Assembly: GCF_003573545.1 (NCBI RefSeq)
Contig: NZ_QWET01000005.1
Coordinates: 1 to 64,000, forward strand
Source: Mariniphaga sediminis
Lineage (GTDB): Bacteria; Bacteroidota; Bacteroidia; Bacteroidales; Prolixibacteraceae
DNA length: 64,000 nt
Direction of reading: 5' to 3'
Shown here: in pieces, positions 62,094 through 64,000 of the stretch
Layout: each line of letters begins with the position of its first letter
How positions within the stretch are numbered: the first letter of the stretch is position 1
Notes under the pieces: generated by a model
The model's input: only the letters and a program-made list of their open reading frames with translations
Database searches by the model: none
What the model was told of the DNA's origin: nothing
Translations under genes and position numbers: made by a program

Positions 62094-64000
62094 TTAAAAT
62101 TGAACTCTAATTCCGAATGTATATTCAGGTGTTACCCCCAAGCTTAACCCACCGTATTTGTCAACTGTTTCGGGATCAATATTTTCATCATTTTTTGTCC
62201 AGAGCCAAAGGTTACGTCCCTGCGCCTGTAATTGGACATTATTTAAAAATGGCCCAATCAGACTCTTGGGCAAGTTATAAGTAAGGCTTAATGTACTAAA
62301 CCGTATATATGACCCTGATTGAGATCGGTAGTCACTATATTGATAAAAATCGCTTCTCTCCCCTTTAACCTGATAGTCCGTTGGCATTTTAGGGATGTAA
62401 GTATTATTTTCATCACCAGGGTTTTTCCACCTTTTGTCCATGTCGGAATTAAGGTAAGCATAATTATGGTGAGGAGAAGGCATACGCATCATATATCCCA
62501 GTTTGTACGAAAATATGGCATTTAATGTAAGTCCCTTATAGCTCCATGTATTTCCCATCGCCCCATAGAACTTAGGAACCCTTGACCCCTGGAAAATAAG
62601 CCATTCGGGGTATTCTAAATCAGGTTCTTCCCATGAAACAATGTTTCCGGCGTCATCGTAAATTTGTGGTTCGCCTTCGCTGTCTAGGCCTGCCCAGCGG
62701 TACGAATAAAAATGATCTATTGGTTTGCCCAAAATTTCATGCCCCGAAATCGGATTTAAATACCTGAAGACAGTAGGGTTTGGATTGTACACTTTTGTTA
62801 CCTCATTTTTATTATGAGATACATTCAGCCCGGCATCCCATCTGAATTCACCCTTCAGTATCGTTCCGTCTATCTGGATGTCAAATCCTTTGTTTTCTAC
62901 TTCGGCTGTGTTTTTATATACCTGACCAAAACCGGTTGTAGGATCTGCTGCCACAAATCCCAGAAGGTCAAAACTTTTTCTTTGGTATAATTCAATGGTG
63001 GCACCAAGCCGGTTGTTAAAACCGCTGAAATCGATTCCCAGGTTGTGGGTCCGGGTACTTTCCCACTTTAACTCCTTATTCTCAGGTGATTCAATATCCA
63101 GGTATGATTCCTGGGTATAATAATCTTTTTCTGCAGAAGCGATGAGTTCTTTGCTGGTCTTTTTATCGATATTCCCATTTACACCTGTGGTAATACGTAG
63201 ATTAAGGAAATCAATTTTATCCACATCGAAAAAATCTCCTTTTGATATGGTCCAGGAACCGCCAACACTGTAAAGCGGGGTAATCCGGTCGTTGACATCA
63301 ACCCCGAACAGATTTGACTCATCAATACGGGCACTGGCTGAAAGGGTATACTTTTGATTATAGGTGTAGGAAGCATTGGAATAAACCGAAAAAAAGCGGT
63401 TCTCAACTTCGTTAGTCTTTAATTGATAGTTGTGAACACTATAGTAAGCAGGTCTTCCATCCCATAATTTATATTTACCGCCTGTTAGTCCTTTTGCATC
63501 TATAAAATCATACGTTAATTTTTCTCTGTCATAATTATTATATAAACGTCCATAATTTTTATAAATACTTCGGGTGACTTCTGTTCCAAGGATAGCTGAA
63601 ACCTGATGCATTTCATCGTTAGACGAACGTTTAAAGTTTAACTGGTTCCTGAAGGAATAGACATTTGTATTGCTGTTGGCAATAAACAGTGTAGGGCCGT
63701 TCGGGAGCTGATATATTAAATTCCCGTTGTCATATAGAGTAAGTTTGTTAATCCAATCTCTGGAGTACCAACTTCCCATGTTATAGTAGGATTCATTTTT
63801 GTAGTCATTTTTTTCAAACATAAATTTTGAATCAAAGCTCAATCCTTCCATAATATCGTAGAGAAGTCCAACATTAACGCGTGGTGTAAAACTGCTATAT
63901 GTCTTATCGTTGTTGTCAAACTCCTGCTTTAAGTTGTAAGTCCAGTTGTGGTATCCTAATGCTTCCCATTCTTTTGCCTTTTCCAAAGTCATTGAATTGC
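62094..64000 (-). CDS. SusC/RagA-family transporter, N-terminus beyond window
   Basis: Partial; the frame is open to the window edge, so the signal peptide, carboxypeptidase-like domain and plug are not seen. What is present is the barrel from its middle to the end: LTLYDNGNLIYQLPNG, IYKNYGRLYNNYDREKLTYD, YTLSASARIDESNLFG, the conserved WESTRTHNLGIDFSGF, GFVAADPTTGFGQVYKNTAEVENKGF and a C-terminal aromatic residue (FGIRVQF). It is followed by SusD after 12 bases. It transports the ligand captured by that SusD using TonB energy. Confidence 0.92.
   Translation of the reverse strand, partial: NSMTLEKAKEWEALGYHNWTYNLKQEFDNNDKTYSSFTPRVNVGLLYDIMEGLSFDSKFMFEKNDYKNESYYNMGSWYSRDWINKLTLYDNGNLIYQLPNGPTLFIANSNTNVYSFRNQLNFKRSSNDEMHQVSAILGTEVTRSIYKNYGRLYNNYDREKLTYDFIDAKGLTGGKYKLWDGRPAYYSVHNYQLKTNEVENRFFSVYSNASYTYNQKYTLSASARIDESNLFGVDVNDRITPLYSVGGSWTISKGDFFDVDKIDFLNLRITTGVNGNIDKKTSKELIASAEKDYYTQESYLDIESPENKELKWESTRTHNLGIDFSGFNNRLGATIELYQRKSFDLLGFVAADPTTGFGQVYKNTAEVENKGFDIQIDGTILKGEFRWDAGLNVSHNKNEVTKVYNPNPTVFRYLNPISGHEILGKPIDHFYSYRWAGLDSEGEPQIYDDAGNIVSWEEPDLEYPEWLIFQGSRVPKFYGAMGNTWSYKGLTLNAIFSYKLGYMMRMPSPHHNYAYLNSDMDKRWKNPGDENNTYIPKMPTDYQVKGERSDFYQYSDYRSQSGSYIRFSTLSLTYNLPKSLIGPFLNNVQLQAQGRNLWLWTKNDENIDPETVDKYGGLSLGVTPEYTFGIRVQF

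Overview
This window is bacterial chromosome from a Bacteroidota, most likely a marine or sediment member of the Marinilabiliales/Prolixibacteraceae type (the family-level placement is inference). Supporting evidence: three SusC/SusD outer-membrane pairs, sulfatases, BNR and GH92 glycosidase families, a FecR anti-sigma factor next to an STN-type SusC, and several copies of the Bacteroidota promoter pattern TTTG-N18/19-TAnnTTTG. Most genes start at ATG without a clear Shine-Dalgarno sequence.

Layout. (1) 1-23,370 is an AT-rich accessory region almost wholly on the minus strand. It is read from a SusC (19,983-23,225) through SusD and a DUF5017 lipoprotein to a terminator. Then come a sulfatase, a divergent AraC regulator (plus strand), a Gfo/Idh/MocA oxidoreductase, a DegT aminotransferase, two decayed DUF1080 (3-keto-disaccharide hydrolase) genes, and a run of exported hydrolase-like proteins: a GHL10 lipoprotein with an inserted domain, a ceramidase-like protein, a small TIM-barrel protein, an alkaline-phosphatase-superfamily enzyme, an Asp-loop-rich DUF4861 protein and a Tat-exported TIM-barrel protein. 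The far end is an IS1380 transposase wreck. This locus has SusCD uptake and sulfatase functions but no standard polysaccharide-cleaving family I could name with confidence, so it is the best candidate here for an undescribed catabolic system.

(2) 23,750-39,200 is housekeeping: TonB, HflX, a YycJ-like metallohydrolase, a PurF homologue without the usual N-terminal cysteine, an isochorismatase-type hydrolase, a KpsF-type SIS isomerase, sucCD, and a tripartite-efflux operon with two adaptors, a MacB-type permease and a TolC but no ATPase.

(3) 39,387-52,172 is a second polysaccharide utilisation locus on the plus strand: FecR, STN-SusC, SusD, two BNR/sialidase-fold proteins (one Sec-type, one Tat-exported), a sulfatase with a CSPCR active-site motif, and a GH92 alpha-mannosidase. 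This gene set fits a sulfated or sialic-acid-like-capped, mannose-containing glycan.

(4) 52,308-57,270 holds LD-carboxypeptidase, YraN, an SDR, an O-methyltransferase, an M16 peptidase, and two tRNA genes (Phe-GAA and a CAU tRNA that looks like Ile2). The 3' end of tRNA-Phe is repeated 313 bp downstream, as at an integration scar. (5) 57,735-64,000 is a large M16 lipoprotein peptidase beside a third SusD/SusC pair (SusC cut by the window edge), which suggests peptide rather than glycan uptake.
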